The position numbers and the translations under genes are program-made. Positions 9,112-18,577 of a DNA stretch of 64,000 nucleotides are shown in pieces (position 1 is the stretch's first letter; the number at the start of each line of letters is the position of its first letter). This stretch comes from Fibrobacter sp. UWB10 (GTDB lineage: Bacteria; Fibrobacterota; Fibrobacteria; Fibrobacterales; Fibrobacteraceae), in the NCBI RefSeq assembly GCF_900182935.1, contig NZ_FXUE01000001.1, positions 930,001-994,000 of the forward strand, read 5' to 3'. The notes below the pieces were generated by a model. That model searched no databases. It had not been told where the DNA came from and saw nothing but the letters and a program-made list of their open reading frames with translations.

Positions 9112-11596
9112 TCATGACCTGTTCTTTAATCGCCATAACTATGCGTCTGTATTCGCGCATCAAGTCGTCATGACGCACACGCACATGGTCGTAATCACCT
9201 TCGTTGCAAGCATATTCCATCGACTTGGCGATACTTGCAATTTCTACCGCGCCAATAAACAACGACGCGCTCTTCAAAGCCTGCACCATCAAACGGTAAC
9301 TTTCAAAATCTTCGTCTTTGAACAGCTTATTCAAAACAACGTCAAACTGCTTATCGACATAAGTCATCATTTTCTTGCGGTAAAGAGCTTCGTTGCGTTC
9401 GCAGCAGTATAGACCGACTGAAACATCCAATACATCGCTCGGCAAGTTTTCGTGTTGTTTTTTAGGCTCTTGCACCACAACCTTCTTGGCAGTCTTATCT
9501 TCAACCAAGGGCTGTACCGATATATCTTCTTTTTTCGGAACTTCATCGATACGGTGCACCAATTCCTTAGGCAAGTATTTCAGCAAAATCGCGAACAGCG
9601 CATCTTCATGAACCGGCTTTGTCAAGAAGTCCGCAAAGCCCATGGTTTCACAAATCGTCTTCGCAGAAGCGCTATCATCTGCCGTAAGCATCACAATCGG
9701 CGTATGCTTATTCGGATGATCGTCAAGCGTCTTCATAATCGTCAAAATATCCAAGCCATCGATAATCGGCATCGTATGGTCAAGGAATATCACATCGTAA
9801 TGATTTCGTCTGAAGTTTTCGATTGCTTCCATTCCGTTCGAAACAGAATCGAACTTGGCAAGCGTTTCCTTCATAAGTCCGCTCATGACGCGCAAATTCA
9901 TCGGAAGGTCGTCAATGGCAAGAATCGATGCGTTGGGAGCAAAGAAGTGAATGGATTCATTTTCAGTGGCCTGCACAAACTCATTATAACGAGTCTTGAA
10001 ATCACCCATCAATTCATTCTTTACCACTTTCTGCGGGATAGCGATTTCTATTACCGGCAAACCATCTGCAATATGATCGCTCTTGATTGTACCGCCAAGT
10101 GCCACCACCAACATTCTAACAAGCGTAAGCGAAGCACCTGTCCAGCTGACACCTGCATCTGGGACATCAATTATCAGGTCAATCTTTTGCGTATTCTCTT
10201 CGCCATTTTCGTCTTCTGCCCAGCGGTAACCAATCTGGATAATATTCGCCCCATTCACCACAAGGCGTTCCGCATTGAACAAAATGTTGCTTATAATCTG
10301 CCACAGGCGCGATTCATCGCCTTCGAGCTGGGTCGGAATCGAAGAATCCACCAGCAATTCAAATTCCTCTGATTTCTTACGATGGCGTGCAGAACTATAG
10401 CAATCACAAAGAACCGCGAACAAATCATATTCCTTAATTGAAATGTCGAGACTGTTCGTGCGAATCTTGTTCATGTCCAAAATGTCATTCGACAGCAACA
10501 ACAGTTCCTGACCAGACGCACGCATTTCAGAGACGTATTCATTCAAAGATGCATCCGAAGATTCTCTCAAGACTATCGCACCCATATTCAAGACATTCAT
10601 CGCCGGATTGCGAATATCCTGACCTACGGATTCCATCATGCGCAAGCGATCCAGTTCATCGCTCAGCAAATGATTTTTCAAATTGTACTCGCGATGTTTG
10701 CGGACCAAGAAGAATCGAATACCAAGCCCTGTCAAGAACAGAAGCATCAAAAGGCCAACAACCCAGAACACCAAGAAAGACAGGCGATCTAGTCCGTTAG
10801 CAACATCTTCACCGGCAACCATTCCCACCAAGATAAAGTCATCTTGTTTAAGCTTGGCCATGTAGAAATAAAATACTTCATCGCCAATTTGAACATTCTT
10901 GGAAGTTGCAAGACCGCCACGGTCCATATCCTGGCGGAGCCAACCGTAAACTTTATCCACATCAAAATCGACCCAAGCAGAATCTTGCCGCCAGCTTCCA
11001 GTGTTATTCTGAATTAAGACCCTACCATCGTTATCGATAATCTGCGCAAAACATTTCTTTTCAAAGCAGTCTACATCAAAGAAATTTGTAATAGGAATAT
11101 CGTTGTACTGTACGTACAATACATAGCGCACATTGTAGCGATTGTACACAGGCACGCCAAGCACAATTCCCATCTTGTCGCTATAGCAAATCGATTGATT
11201 GCCACGGAAAGATTCCATAATGCAACGGTAGCTTTCATCGGGCAAAGCAAACACTGATTTTTCCGTATATACCGTACCATCTAGCGCAATCAACCCGTAA
11301 CTCGACTTTCCATTTTTCAAATCCGAAAGCGCCATAAAATCTTCGACATGTGAACCATCAGCCTCAATCTTACGGGCAATCATCGAAAGCGCATTCAAGC
11401 GCATGTGCAATTTTTCATTGGCAAGGTCTGCAATCAATTCCGCCTGCTGAGACACCTGCTTTGTCACATAGACATTCAAGAGTGCATCGAGCTTTACACG
11501 CAGCAAGACACAGACAAGGCACAGCACAAACACGACGATGGCAAGCCACACCACCATCTTGATGTTGATTCTTGTAGTTCTAGGGGTTAATTCCAT
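9095..11596 (-). CDS. degenerate hybrid histidine kinase-like sensor (receiver intact, phospho-acceptor His residues lost)
   Basis: 833-residue membrane sensor. TM1 about residues 14-33, a periplasmic double-Cache-like region about 40-265, TM2 about 273-297. A HisKA-like helix follows, but its H-box reads GQDIRNPAMN with Gln326 where the phospho-accepting His belongs. The ATPase domain keeps part of the N-box (IISNILFNAERL) but the G1 box is degenerate (DVPDAGVSW) and no GxGLGL is visible. The receiver domain (about 557-675) is complete: D562/D563, phospho-acceptor D606 (FLDHTMP), T638, K660. The C-terminal Hpt-like helix bundle has QALKSAS, again Gln (772) in place of His. It is probably a pseudokinase working through its receiver. 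Overlaps both neighbours by 17 bases. Confidence 0.85.
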   Translation of the reverse strand: MELTPRTTRINIKMVVWLAIVVFVLCLVCVLLRVKLDALLNVYVTKQVSQQAELIADLANEKLHMRLNALSMIARKIEADGSHVEDFMALSDLKNGKSSYGLIALDGTVYTEKSVFALPDESYRCIMESFRGNQSICYSDKMGIVLGVPVYNRYNVRYVLYVQYNDIPITNFFDVDCFEKKCFAQIIDNDGRVLIQNNTGSWRQDSAWVDFDVDKVYGWLRQDMDRGGLATSKNVQIGDEVFYFYMAKLKQDDFILVGMVAGEDVANGLDRLSFLVFWVVGLLMLLFLTGLGIRFFLVRKHREYNLKNHLLSDELDRLRMMESVGQDIRNPAMNVLNMGAIVLRESSDASLNEYVSEMRASGQELLLLSNDILDMNKIRTNSLDISIKEYDLFAVLCDCYSSARHRKKSEEFELLVDSSIPTQLEGDESRLWQIISNILFNAERLVVNGANIIQIGYRWAEDENGEENTQKIDLIIDVPDAGVSWTGASLTLVRMLVVALGGTIKSDHIADGLPVIEIAIPQKVVKNELMGDFKTRYNEFVQATENESIHFFAPNASILAIDDLPMNLRVMSGLMKETLAKFDSVSNGMEAIENFRRNHYDVIFLDHTMPIIDGLDILTIMKTLDDHPNKHTPIVMLTADDSASAKTICETMGFADFLTKPVHEDALFAILLKYLPKELVHRIDEVPKKEDISVQPLVEDKTAKKVVVQEPKKQHENLPSDVLDVSVGLYCCERNEALYRKKMMTYVDKQFDVVLNKLFKDEDFESYRLMVQALKSASLFIGAVEIASIAKSMEYACNEGDYDHVRVRHDDLMREYRRIVMAIKEQVMNGRTN

Positions 11597-12677
11597 CGAC
11601 TACCCCCTCGACAAACCAATCGAACCGATGCAACATAGCATCATCTGTCATGCTTTCGCCCTCGCCCACGCGAACTTCGCCATGGTTATCAACAACCGGG
11701 CCATAAAACACATCGAACTTTCCTTGAAGGAGTCGAAGTTTTTCTTCTTCAACTACTTGACGAATCGGATCTTCTACATTTCGAGTCAATGGAGACAATT
11801 CCATAATTTCGCTTTCAAGGCCAAGCCAATAAGCCTGTCCTTCAAACTTATCCTGAATTACCTCGCGAATCTTCGGGATGTAGAAATTTTCCCAGCGCCA
11901 AACAGGAGCAGTCAAGAACCGATCCGGAAACCTCTTGGAATTGTCTCTGTTATAACCAATAATCCATATTTTATTATTGTCAGCAATTTCATACGGCGAC
12001 AAAGCATCCACATGTGTCGTCATGACATCGATGTTGTGTTGTTCAAAAAGCGAGCGCGTCGCATCGGCAGACATCGACTCGTCGGTCCAAGAACCACTCC
12101 AACTGACATAAACTTTTGCATTCGGGTTTACTTTTTTCACGCCGAGCGTAAACGCGTTAATTCCACGAACCACTTCAGGAATATTAATCGCGGCGACATA
12201 ACCGATTTCATTCGTTTTCGTCTTTAATCCAGCAACAAGCCCCGAAAGGTAACGCAGCTGGTACATACGGCCAAAAAAGGTGGAAAGATTCGTTGTCGTC
12301 TGCAATCCTGTCGCATGGAAAAATTTTGTCTCCGGATGGTTTCTCGCCTCAATCAACGCAGGCTCGCCATATTCAACAGAAGTTGCCACAACAATTTTCG
12401 CCCCATTCTTGATGGCCCGTTCCATCACTTCGCGCGCCGAATAATCGGTAGGGACATTTTCATAATAGGCGACTTCTAGATTCAGAACCGATTCGGCCTT
12501 CTGCAAAGCCTCGTAATGAGTTTCATTCCAGCTATGGTCATTGCGAAGCCCAGGCATAATCACAGCCACACGGACTTTTTTCTGTTCTTCCTGAAATTCC
12601 GTTTCCGGCCCGAACATGAGCAGAACGCCAACAATCATCAAAAGAGCAATCGTCGATGTTAGAACAACCCACCTCAT
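11580..12677 (-). CDS. BMP-family (PnrA/Med-like) periplasmic binding protein, membrane anchored
   Basis: 365-residue protein with one N-terminal hydrophobic anchor (about 5-22) and no lipobox, then a basic-membrane-protein type substrate-binding fold: VAVIMPGLRNDHSWNETHY, GAKIVVATSVEYGEPAL, the FGRMYQLRYLSGLVAGLKT segment and IGYVAAINIPEVVRGINAF. Family members bind nucleosides or similar small molecules. There are no ABC permease or ATPase genes nearby; instead it lies between two Cache-containing kinase-like genes, with ATGA overlap upstream and 17-base overlap downstream. That suggests a ligand-sensing rather than a transport role (inference). Confidence 0.85.
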   Translation of the reverse strand: MRWVVLTSTIALLMIVGVLLMFGPETEFQEEQKKVRVAVIMPGLRNDHSWNETHYEALQKAESVLNLEVAYYENVPTDYSAREVMERAIKNGAKIVVATSVEYGEPALIEARNHPETKFFHATGLQTTTNLSTFFGRMYQLRYLSGLVAGLKTKTNEIGYVAAINIPEVVRGINAFTLGVKKVNPNAKVYVSWSGSWTDESMSADATRSLFEQHNIDVMTTHVDALSPYEIADNNKIWIIGYNRDNSKRFPDRFLTAPVWRWENFYIPKIREVIQDKFEGQAYWLGLESEIMELSPLTRNVEDPIRQVVEEEKLRLLQGKFDVFYGPVVDNHGEVRVGEGESMTDDAMLHRFDWFVEGVVDGINP

Positions 12678-15310
12678 CGATCCTCAAGCCCCCTCTGGAT
12701 GTTTTCAATCAGTTCTGCATGCAAGGCCATCGCCAGTTCATGATTTTCCTGAATAACTTTCATTCGAGATTCGCGACTTGCATTTTCCAAATTGCGGAAC
12801 TTGTCAGCCATCGACAATGCACCAATGGCAACAGACGAATCATAAAGAACATGCATGTAGAAACGGTAATTGTCCCAGTCCGAATTCTTGTAGCAGTTAT
12901 CCACATTTCTGCACAACGGCGAACCCACATATTCCTGCAACATTTCTACATAAATTTCTTCGTCATCAGCGCAGTAATTCAAGCCAGCCTTCACATCCAA
13001 GAATTCTTCAAACTGTTTAAAGCGTTCGACTAATGTCGGGGCAGTAACAGAGCGCAATTCAATTTCATCATCGTCGTACACGCCTTTATTCTTTTGGTCA
13101 GGCGCAACCACGCCATCCATCATATTCGTAGAAGGCACCATAGGTTCCGACAAGTCTTCAAGCGTGAGTACAAGCTGCTTGGGCAAATACCACTTCATCG
13201 CACGGAACAAATCACGTTCCTTAAGCGGCTTAATCAAGTAATCCGCAAAGCCCTCGCCAAGGAACGAATCCTTCGTAAACGATTCCCCTTCCGACACAAG
13301 TGCAATAACAGGCGTGTCTTTATTCGGAGACTTCTCCATCATCCTCATTTTTCTATAGACATCTATACCGTCCATCACCGGCATCATGTGGTCCAAGAAA
13401 ATCAAGTCGTAATGCCTAGATTCCACCAATTGCAAGCACTGGTGCCCGCTCAACGCCTCGTCAATTTTCATCTGCGAATTCTTCAAGAATCCACGGAACA
13501 CCTTGAGGTTCAATTCCACATCGTCGACAATCAAAATGCGCGCTTCGGGAGCAAGGAACACATCGGCAAGGTCCTTATTCTTGCGAGTGGCATTCCTGTA
13601 ACGCATTGCAAAGTCGCCCATGGGTTCGGTATTCAGCACCAGCTGCGGGATTTCTACCAAGAACGAAGAACCTTCGCCATAGCGACTGCTAACCGTCATC
13701 TGCCCGCCGCATTTTTTCAGCAGTTCCTGCGTAAGGCTGAGTCCAAGGCCCATTCCTTCGACGCTCTTATTTTCATTAGAATCGTCGGTAATGTATTTCC
13801 TGAAAATAGAGCCACGGTCTTCTTTTCGAATGCCAACCCCCGTATCCTTGACGGCGAGTTTCAGCATGATATAGTCATCTGTACGAAGCGAACCCATCGG
13901 AGGCAAGTTGTCAAAGCCCACCGACAAAGACACTCCGCCCACTTCGGTAAACTTGATTGCATTCGAAAGCAAATTGTTGATTATCTGGATAATGCGATTT
14001 TCATCGCCCCACAAGCAAGACGGAATATCCGGGTCGCAATCCACATGGAACGCAAGCCCCTTGGCCTTGGCCTTCGGTTCGTTTTCATTGAAACATTCCT
14101 GCAGAACCGAGAACACATCGTATTCCATTGATTCAATGCTCAAACGGCCCGATTCAATTTTCGAAACATCCAAGACATCATTTACAAGCGAAAGAATACT
14201 CTGTCCAGCACTTTGAATATTGTTGGAATACTCTTTCATGCTGTCGTCATGCAAATCTTTCTGCACAATGGTATTCATGCCAAGAATACCATTCATTGCC
14301 GAACGGATTTCATTACTCATGCTCGTAAGAAAAGCCGTCTTAGAACGGTTTGCGCGAATCAGCCTCATGTACTTTGAATACAGCGCCGTCAGCAACAATG
14401 CAATTAGCACATATATCAAGACAATAATCATTGCATTGCGCAAAATGGTCAAATGCAAAGGTGCCCAAAGCCCACGTTCTTCAACCAATCGGGCAACATA
14501 CCATTCCCCTTGCACCAACGTCGAAAACACGCGATAGTCTTTGCCACGCAAATTGATTACAAACGGATCACCGCTCGCATACGAAATCGAATTGGCAAGC
14601 TTTTCTTCATCTGAGCCCCAGAAATCAGACGACTTGTAATTCCTACCGTTCTGGGCAATGTCAGTATGCGAAATAACCACGCCTTTTTTATCGATAATCA
14701 CCAACATGTTAGACAAGTCGCTCTTCTTGACTTTAGCAAGCAAGTCCTTCAAATACATGTCTACAGCAAGAACACTCTTCCTATCCGAAAGGCGCAAGCT
14801 AATAGTCACCACCTGTTCGCCCGTATGCGGGTTTAAGTGCGTCGGAATCAATGCGACCTTGTCCTTTTCCATAGGAGCATTCTGGTACCAAGGACGATTC
14901 GAGGGCACATAACCTACGGCAGGAGTCCAACGCCCGCCATTAAAGAATTCTTCGCGCAGAATTCCGTACATATTGCACAAGGTAAAATCATCCGAGTGCT
15001 TGTAATATTCTGCTTCGGAAACGAGCAGAGATTCTATCTGCGCCTGCTTGGCACCATGATCCAAACTCTTTTCTGCAATGCGAGTAGTCACTCTTAATAT
15101 AGATTCGCCCCGCGCCAAGAATCCATCGATCGCTTCGGCGTCTCGTTCATTCGAAAGCGAACCCGCATTCAAGATTTCTTGTTGAACCGTTTCGACGTAA
15201 TCTCCAAAGACATACGCGCTGACTGCGGCAAAGGTTAGCCCCACTGCCACAAGAATTATCCCGTACAAAGCCCTTACGCGTTTTTCGCTTTCTATTGTCT
15301 TTGAGAACAC
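12674..15310 (-). CDS. hybrid histidine kinase-like sensor with Asn in the H-box, receiver and Hpt domain
   Basis: About 878 residues: TM1 (about 13-37), periplasmic dCache sensor with the RPWYQNA signature, TM2 (about 288-312), HisKA-like helix, complete HATPase (N-box INNLLSNAIKFT, G1 DTGVGI, G2 GMGLGL), receiver (DD at about 596/597, acceptor D640 in FLDHMMP, Lys about 695) and a C-terminal Hpt-like bundle. The H-box reads SNEIRSAMNGILG with Asn (about 333) where His is expected. In the receiver the conserved Thr/Ser is Val (IALVSE), while the Hpt motif keeps its His (MHVLYDSS, about 820). The GTG at 15310 is preferred over the ATG at 15346 because TATATTT lies 5 bases before it. Confidence 0.82.
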   Translation of the reverse strand: MFSKTIESEKRVRALYGIILVAVGLTFAAVSAYVFGDYVETVQQEILNAGSLSNERDAEAIDGFLARGESILRVTTRIAEKSLDHGAKQAQIESLLVSEAEYYKHSDDFTLCNMYGILREEFFNGGRWTPAVGYVPSNRPWYQNAPMEKDKVALIPTHLNPHTGEQVVTISLRLSDRKSVLAVDMYLKDLLAKVKKSDLSNMLVIIDKKGVVISHTDIAQNGRNYKSSDFWGSDEEKLANSISYASGDPFVINLRGKDYRVFSTLVQGEWYVARLVEERGLWAPLHLTILRNAMIIVLIYVLIALLLTALYSKYMRLIRANRSKTAFLTSMSNEIRSAMNGILGMNTIVQKDLHDDSMKEYSNNIQSAGQSILSLVNDVLDVSKIESGRLSIESMEYDVFSVLQECFNENEPKAKAKGLAFHVDCDPDIPSCLWGDENRIIQIINNLLSNAIKFTEVGGVSLSVGFDNLPPMGSLRTDDYIMLKLAVKDTGVGIRKEDRGSIFRKYITDDSNENKSVEGMGLGLSLTQELLKKCGGQMTVSSRYGEGSSFLVEIPQLVLNTEPMGDFAMRYRNATRKNKDLADVFLAPEARILIVDDVELNLKVFRGFLKNSQMKIDEALSGHQCLQLVESRHYDLIFLDHMMPVMDGIDVYRKMRMMEKSPNKDTPVIALVSEGESFTKDSFLGEGFADYLIKPLKERDLFRAMKWYLPKQLVLTLEDLSEPMVPSTNMMDGVVAPDQKNKGVYDDDEIELRSVTAPTLVERFKQFEEFLDVKAGLNYCADDEEIYVEMLQEYVGSPLCRNVDNCYKNSDWDNYRFYMHVLYDSSVAIGALSMADKFRNLENASRESRMKVIQENHELAMALHAELIENIQRGLEDR

Positions 15311-15364
15311 AATCAAAATATAAGATATTTCGGGACAAAAATTCACTATGCTATATTTCTATAC
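15311..15364. promoter_or_regulatory. divergent promoter region, kinase operon / serine hydrolase
   Basis: The 54 bases between the GTG at 15310 and the ATG at 15365 hold TATATTT boxes in both directions, each 5-6 bases from its start codon. Both transcripts would have almost no leader. Confidence 0.55.
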
Positions 15365-16438
15365 ATGAAGTTCGAAAAAGATACATTGGAAGGCCTGCTC
15401 AAGACGGCAGAATCCGAGGGAATTTTCAACAAGGCGGTCGCCGGGTTTATTTTACCCGACGGTTCCCGCGAAATTTTGACGCTAAACACGCCTGAAAATA
15501 CGGTTTTCGACATTGCAAGCCTTACCAAGGTATGCCCCACCTCCACACTCACCCTGAGTTACATTCTAGAGGGCAAGCTTTCGGTCGACACCAAGGTCAT
15601 CGACTACATTCCAGAACTTCAGACCAATTTCCGCGAAGACATTCGCGTATTCCACTTGCTCACGCACAGCCTTGATTACCGCGTGCCCATGAAAACTTTG
15701 CGCACGCTGCCTGCCGAAGGAATTCTAGACGCCCTTTACACCTACCAGTTCGAAAAGGCGCCCGGCGCAGATTTTAATTACGGCAACCCTGCCAGCGTAT
15801 TACTCGGAATCATCTTGCAACGCCTTACCGGCAAGGACTTGCAGCAGCAAGGCCGCGAGCGTTTCTTTATTCCGCTCGGCATGACACGTTCCGGCTGGGA
15901 TCCGCTCACCCGCGACTGGAATCCCATCCCGAAGGCAGAAATCTCGCCCACTGAAATTTGCAGTTTCAGAGGTCGCGAAATCCAAGGCGAAATTCACGAT
16001 GAAAGCGCTTGGGTACTACGAAAGCTGTTCCCCGTTGGTAGCGCAGGCATGTTCAGCTGCGTGCCCGATTTGCTAAATTTTGTACAAACTATTCTAAAAG
16101 ACGGTATCGCAAACAATGGCAAACGCGTTATGCCCGCAGGCATTCTAAAAATGGTCAGCGAAAACGCCTTTGCGCTCGATTCGGCCAGCAAGTACTCTAC
16201 CGCCAAGGACGCTTGCACCGCCCTCGGCTGGGAACTGAATAGCACCAAGTTCATGGGCACCAAGATTTCGCCACATACCTTCGGGAAAACGGGATTCACC
16301 GGCGCAAGCATTGTGGCAGACCCCGACAAGGGTGCCGCCGTCGTGCTGCTCAGCAACTTCACCTACCCGCACCGCGAAGCAAACGCCGATCGCATCCACG
16401 CCTTCCGCGCCAAGCTCTCCGACGCCTTCTTCGGATAA
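15365..16438 (+). CDS. beta-lactamase-family serine hydrolase
   Basis: 357-residue protein of the class C beta-lactamase / DD-peptidase / esterase family (PF00144). The three active-site motifs are visible: SxxK as SLTK (52-55), YxN as YGN (139-141) and KTG in FGKTGFTG near residue 310. No signal peptide is evident, so a cytoplasmic esterase or amide hydrolase is more likely than a periplasmic beta-lactamase. Preceded by TATATTT 6 bases before the ATG and without a Shine-Dalgarno sequence. The TauE/SafE gene begins 17 bases downstream with its own promoter box. Confidence 0.9.
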   Translation: MKFEKDTLEGLLKTAESEGIFNKAVAGFILPDGSREILTLNTPENTVFDIASLTKVCPTSTLTLSYILEGKLSVDTKVIDYIPELQTNFREDIRVFHLLTHSLDYRVPMKTLRTLPAEGILDALYTYQFEKAPGADFNYGNPASVLLGIILQRLTGKDLQQQGRERFFIPLGMTRSGWDPLTRDWNPIPKAEISPTEICSFRGREIQGEIHDESAWVLRKLFPVGSAGMFSCVPDLLNFVQTILKDGIANNGKRVMPAGILKMVSENAFALDSASKYSTAKDACTALGWELNSTKFMGTKISPHTFGKTGFTGASIVADPDKGAAVVLLSNFTYPHREANADRIHAFRAKLSDAFFG

Positions 16439-16455
16439 TTCTATATTTGGGCGCG

Positions 16456-17229
16456 ATGAATTTCGAGCCTACAGCACTTGCACTTTACGCCGCCTACTTC
16501 GTCTTAGGCGCAGTGGTAAGTCTTATCAACAGCATCGCGGGCGGCGGCTCTACCTTGAGCCTTCCTATCATGATTTTCCTCGGAATGCCAGCCACTGTTG
16601 CAAATGGCACGAACCGTATCGGGCTCATCATCGGAAATTTCAGTAGCGCATTCAATCTGGCGCGTCACGGCTATTTGAATAAGCGCATTTTCTTTCAACT
16701 GCTCACGCCCACCATCCTCGGTGCCCTTCTTGGAGCATGCTTCTTGGTACACATTGGCGACAAGCTATTCCAAGCAATTCTTGCAGTCGTCATCTGCCTT
16801 GTGGTTGTCATGAGCAACCTGAACAAGAATGTCCTGGGAAAACCGCCTGAAAATCCGCCTGAAAAGTTGACTTTCAAAGGAGCACTTGGATTTTTCGCCA
16901 TCGCTGTTTACGGTTGCATCGTGCAAGTGGGCGTGGGTTTCGTACAAATTTTTGGGCTCACGCGCTACACCGGTCTTTCGCCCATCCAAATTAACGCCCT
17001 TAAAAATTCGCTCACCAACGTTTTCCTGGTGGTCAGCACTATTGCGCTCGGCGTGACCGGCAAAATTAACTGGCCCATCGCCGTGATTATGGCAGGTGGT
17101 GCCTGGGTCGGCGGCTATTTCGGTAGCTTCTTGCAGCGCAAAAAAGGCAACAAGTTCATCCAGCGATTCATTAGCGTTTGCAGCATCGGCATGGCAATTG
17201 CGCTTGTTGTGGACTTAATTGTGAAATAA
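16456..17229 (+). CDS. TauE/SafE-family membrane permease
   Basis: 257-residue multi-spanning inner-membrane protein of the TauE/SafE (former DUF81) family, with the characteristic N-terminal SLINSIAGGGSTLSLP and the second-half GAWVGGYFGSF repeat. Relatives move sulfite, sulfoacetate or other organic anions; substrate unknown here. ATG 16456 is chosen because TATATTT lies 7 bases upstream; the in-frame TTG at 16447 would overlap that box. Converges on the minus-strand gene that ends at 17230. Confidence 0.88.
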   Translation: MNFEPTALALYAAYFVLGAVVSLINSIAGGGSTLSLPIMIFLGMPATVANGTNRIGLIIGNFSSAFNLARHGYLNKRIFFQLLTPTILGALLGACFLVHIGDKLFQAILAVVICLVVVMSNLNKNVLGKPPENPPEKLTFKGALGFFAIAVYGCIVQVGVGFVQIFGLTRYTGLSPIQINALKNSLTNVFLVVSTIALGVTGKINWPIAVIMAGGAWVGGYFGSFLQRKKGNKFIQRFISVCSIGMAIALVVDLIVK

Positions 17230-18180
17230 TCAACTCTTGATGTTCTTGTAGTGTTCGACTAGCTGCTTTAAGTTGAAAGCCTCTTTCTTTTCCTGTACGG
17301 TTTTCAATCCCGACATGATTTCGGCGAAGTAATTCGCCAAATCCGCATCGCCTGCCAAAAAAGCTTTTTCGCAATTCTCTTTCGCCACTGCGACAACATC
17401 TGGATTAAACCCGAGTGTAACGCCAAAGCGTTTTAAAGAGTCCGTCACGCTTTCGTCATTCGATTGATCATTTTCGACATCAACCATCTTGGCATAGCCC
17501 AAAATATCATCGACGATTTCATTGAGCACGCTGCTAGAATCCGTATAATTCAACCGCGCAAAACTGCAGTATACAGCTTCCAGATACATCTTTTTATACA
17601 AGAAATAATTGCGCAAGAATCTAAAACAGATAATCAAATCGCTCGCTCTGTAAGCCACCTTCAATGCAGTCACCGCGTCTTCGGCCACTTTTTCCCATTG
17701 CCCTTGGTCACTATGGATTCTCGCAAGCATCAGCCTGTATTTTGCCGAAGCCGGGTTCCACTTTGCCGCATTAGACATTCCCTTTTCTGCGTCAGGGTAA
17801 TTCTCCAAATACAATTCCAAAAGCCCCGCCTGTCGCCAAATAAATTCCATCGGGCAACAAGAATGAACGTTCTTCACCAATCGATTTGACGGAGTCTCAA
17901 AATAATGGTGGTAAAGCGCGCGCTCCATTCTGCTAGAAATCGAAATATATTCAACAGAATCGTCAGAAACAAACGGATGATCTTCGGCCACCTTCGTCAA
18001 AGGCCTGATCATATCCAAAGCAGTTTGATAATCCTTTTCGCCAGTTTGCACATCAAGCGATTCCTGCAAAAGGCTCATCACGCCATCTCGGCCTTCAAAA
18101 ACCTGGAGTTTTTTCCCAAAAATAGCCGCCCGGACACGAAACAAAGCTTCAGTCGTATTTGTTCTGTCAGCAAAAAACAT
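17230..18180 (-). CDS. TPR-like hypothetical protein
   Basis: 316-residue, mostly helical soluble protein not matched to a named family. Helix pairs with TPR character are visible in the middle (AGLLELYLENYPDAEKGMSN, AKYRLMLARIHSDQGQWEKV, VTALKVAYRASDL). No signal peptide. The ATG at 18180 is supported by AGGGG 7 bases upstream; longer in-frame starts would run into the GIY-YIG gene. A TATATTT box lies about 36 bases before the start. Function unknown; a protein-interaction scaffold is the most that can be said. Confidence 0.7.
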   Translation of the reverse strand: MFFADRTNTTEALFRVRAAIFGKKLQVFEGRDGVMSLLQESLDVQTGEKDYQTALDMIRPLTKVAEDHPFVSDDSVEYISISSRMERALYHHYFETPSNRLVKNVHSCCPMEFIWRQAGLLELYLENYPDAEKGMSNAAKWNPASAKYRLMLARIHSDQGQWEKVAEDAVTALKVAYRASDLIICFRFLRNYFLYKKMYLEAVYCSFARLNYTDSSSVLNEIVDDILGYAKMVDVENDQSNDESVTDSLKRFGVTLGFNPDVVAVAKENCEKAFLAGDADLANYFAEIMSGLKTVQEKKEAFNLKQLVEHYKNIKS

Positions 18181-18226
18181 ATCATCCCCTATTTTGACAG
18201 ATTCATTCTTGCAGAAATATACAATA

Positions 18227-18577
18227 TCAATCGTCGTGAGAGGTAATGTTTTCCCGTTTTTCGCGACGCATGCGTGCACGACATTCTTCAAGTGTTTCGC
18301 CGAGGCCTTCAATTAATTGCGCCGCCAAGGCTTCGTCGCCGGCGGCGAGCAGTTCTTTTTGCGGGCGTGGCAGTTTCTTGATGCGTGCTTCCAGGCGCAA
18401 CGCCTCTTCGTGGCTATTTAATTCAAATTTTCTTAAAATACATTCCGGCGGGAACGCCTTGGTAAACTTGGCTCCCTTGCCGGATTTATGTTGTTCAAAA
18501 CGAGCTTCTACATCGACGGCATACCCCGTATAAATGCGGTCCCCCGCACAACGGAGCATGTACACAAAGTGCGGCAT
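18227..18577 (-). CDS. GIY-YIG nuclease-family protein (YhbQ/UPF0213-like)
   Basis: 116 residues. The GIY-YIG core is VYMLRC...IYTGYAVDVEARFEQHKSGKGAKFT, with the later helix EEALRLEARIKKLPRPQK. This is the small stand-alone YhbQ/UPF0213 group, whose cellular role is poorly known (possible structure-specific DNA nicking). The ATG overlaps the nhaA stop by one base (TAATG), so it is translationally coupled to nhaA, though no functional link is obvious. Confidence 0.88.
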   Translation of the reverse strand: MPHFVYMLRCAGDRIYTGYAVDVEARFEQHKSGKGAKFTKAFPPECILRKFELNSHEEALRLEARIKKLPRPQKELLAAGDEALAAQLIEGLGETLEECRARMRREKRENITSHDD

